The notes beneath the pieces are model-generated. The model had not been told where the DNA came from and made no database searches. It saw nothing but the letters and a program-made list of their open reading frames with translations. Position numbers and translations under genes: made by a program. DNA of 44,197 nucleotides from Nevskia sp. (GTDB lineage Bacteria > Pseudomonadota > Gammaproteobacteria > Nevskiales > Nevskiaceae), in assembly GCA_030694365.1 (NCBI GenBank), contig JAUXYM010000014.1:1-44197 (forward strand). The letters are read 5' to 3'. Shown here in pieces: positions 44,044-44,197 of this stretch (within the stretch, counting starts at the first letter, position 1; the number at the start of each line of letters is the position of its first letter).

Positions 44044-44197
44044 GTAAGCGTCCGCTCACGCCACCTTGACGCCGCTGTGATCTGATCAGCCGGCGGTGTC
44101 CGGAGTCCAGCGATGCGGGAGCAGTTGCCCGATATCGCGATTGAGCGTGGTGGGCAAGCGGGTGAGTACGTCGAGCAGCCAGGCGTAGGGCTCATGA
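44044..44197 (-). mobile_element. IS66-family element, right end (partial)
   Basis: The plus strand from 44044 reads GTAAGCGTCCGCTCACGCC, the GTAAGCG-type inverted terminal repeat of IS66 elements. The 3' end of the IS66 transposase gene lies inside it on the minus strand. The rest of the element is beyond the window. The bases just outside (GGTGTTTG, 44036-44043) are a candidate 8-bp target duplication. Confidence 0.8.
44086..44196 (-). CDS. tnpC: IS66-family transposase (TnpC), C-terminal end
   Basis: The last 36 residues, entering from beyond the window: EPYAWLLDVLTRLPTTLNRD then IGQLLPHRWTPDTAG and a stop at 44086-44088. The PYAWL..VLTRLP...NRDI..LLPHRW pattern is the conserved C-terminus of IS66-type transposases. 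The rest, including the DDE core, lies outside the window, so whether the element is complete cannot be judged. Confidence 0.85.
   Translation of the reverse strand, partial: HEPYAWLLDVLTRLPTTLNRDIGQLLPHRWTPDTAG

Overview
The window looks like chromosomal DNA of a GC-rich Gammaproteobacterium. The housekeeping genes (phosphoglucomutase, acetoacetyl-CoA synthetase, the PpsR/PpsA pair, UvrB, a DUF1249/YqiB protein) and the many short GC-rich palindromic repeats suggest a Nevskiales- or Xanthomonadales-like lineage. That placement is an impression from protein style, not a computed phylogeny.

Left part (about 1-20.8 kb) is mainly core genome: a truncated cytochrome b561, YqiB-like protein, pgm, acetoacetyl-CoA synthetase, a saccharopine-dehydrogenase-like gene with three lesions, an AmpG-like MFS transporter, an RDD membrane protein, a PhoD-like gene that appears joined by a deletion to the 3' half of another gene, an intact Tat-exported PhoD, ppsR, an SMR exporter, ppsA, a secreted RNase T2, a two-gene signalling unit whose kinase carries an ethylene-receptor-type membrane domain, an EamA transporter and uvrB. 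A tRNA-Val(GAC) with its own strong promoter closes this part.

Middle part (about 20.8-24.2 kb) is an accessory zone: galE flanked by two copies of a 26-bp repeat, three copies of a 56-57 bp palindromic repeat, a ParD antitoxin with a truncated ParE, and an intact RHH antitoxin/MazF module. Both toxin-antitoxin units have clear operator palindromes.

Right part (about 24.2-43.9 kb) is a Wzx/Wzy-type surface polysaccharide locus. It holds a small secreted protein, an O-antigen ligase/polymerase-like protein, a Wzc-like tyrosine autokinase, a GT4 glycosyltransferase, a flippase, a GT9 glycosyltransferase, hldE-gmhB-hldD for ADP-heptose, an AGE-family epimerase/isomerase, a second polymerase-like protein, a GH16 glycosidase, two acyltransferase-3 proteins and a heparinase II/III-like protein. 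Base composition is mosaic: 37.2-40.6 kb is visibly AT-rich and contains an IS5 remnant, while 29-37 kb and the heparinase gene are GC-rich. The locus ends against the terminus of an IS66-family element running off the window.

Working model: GalE and Pgm feed nucleotide sugars, the hld genes make ADP-heptose, GT4 and GT9 assemble a heptose-containing repeat unit, Wzx flips it, a Wzy-like protein polymerises it under Wzc control, and the acyltransferases, GH16 and heparinase-like proteins decorate or trim it. The priming glycosyltransferase and an outer-membrane Wza exporter are not in the window.
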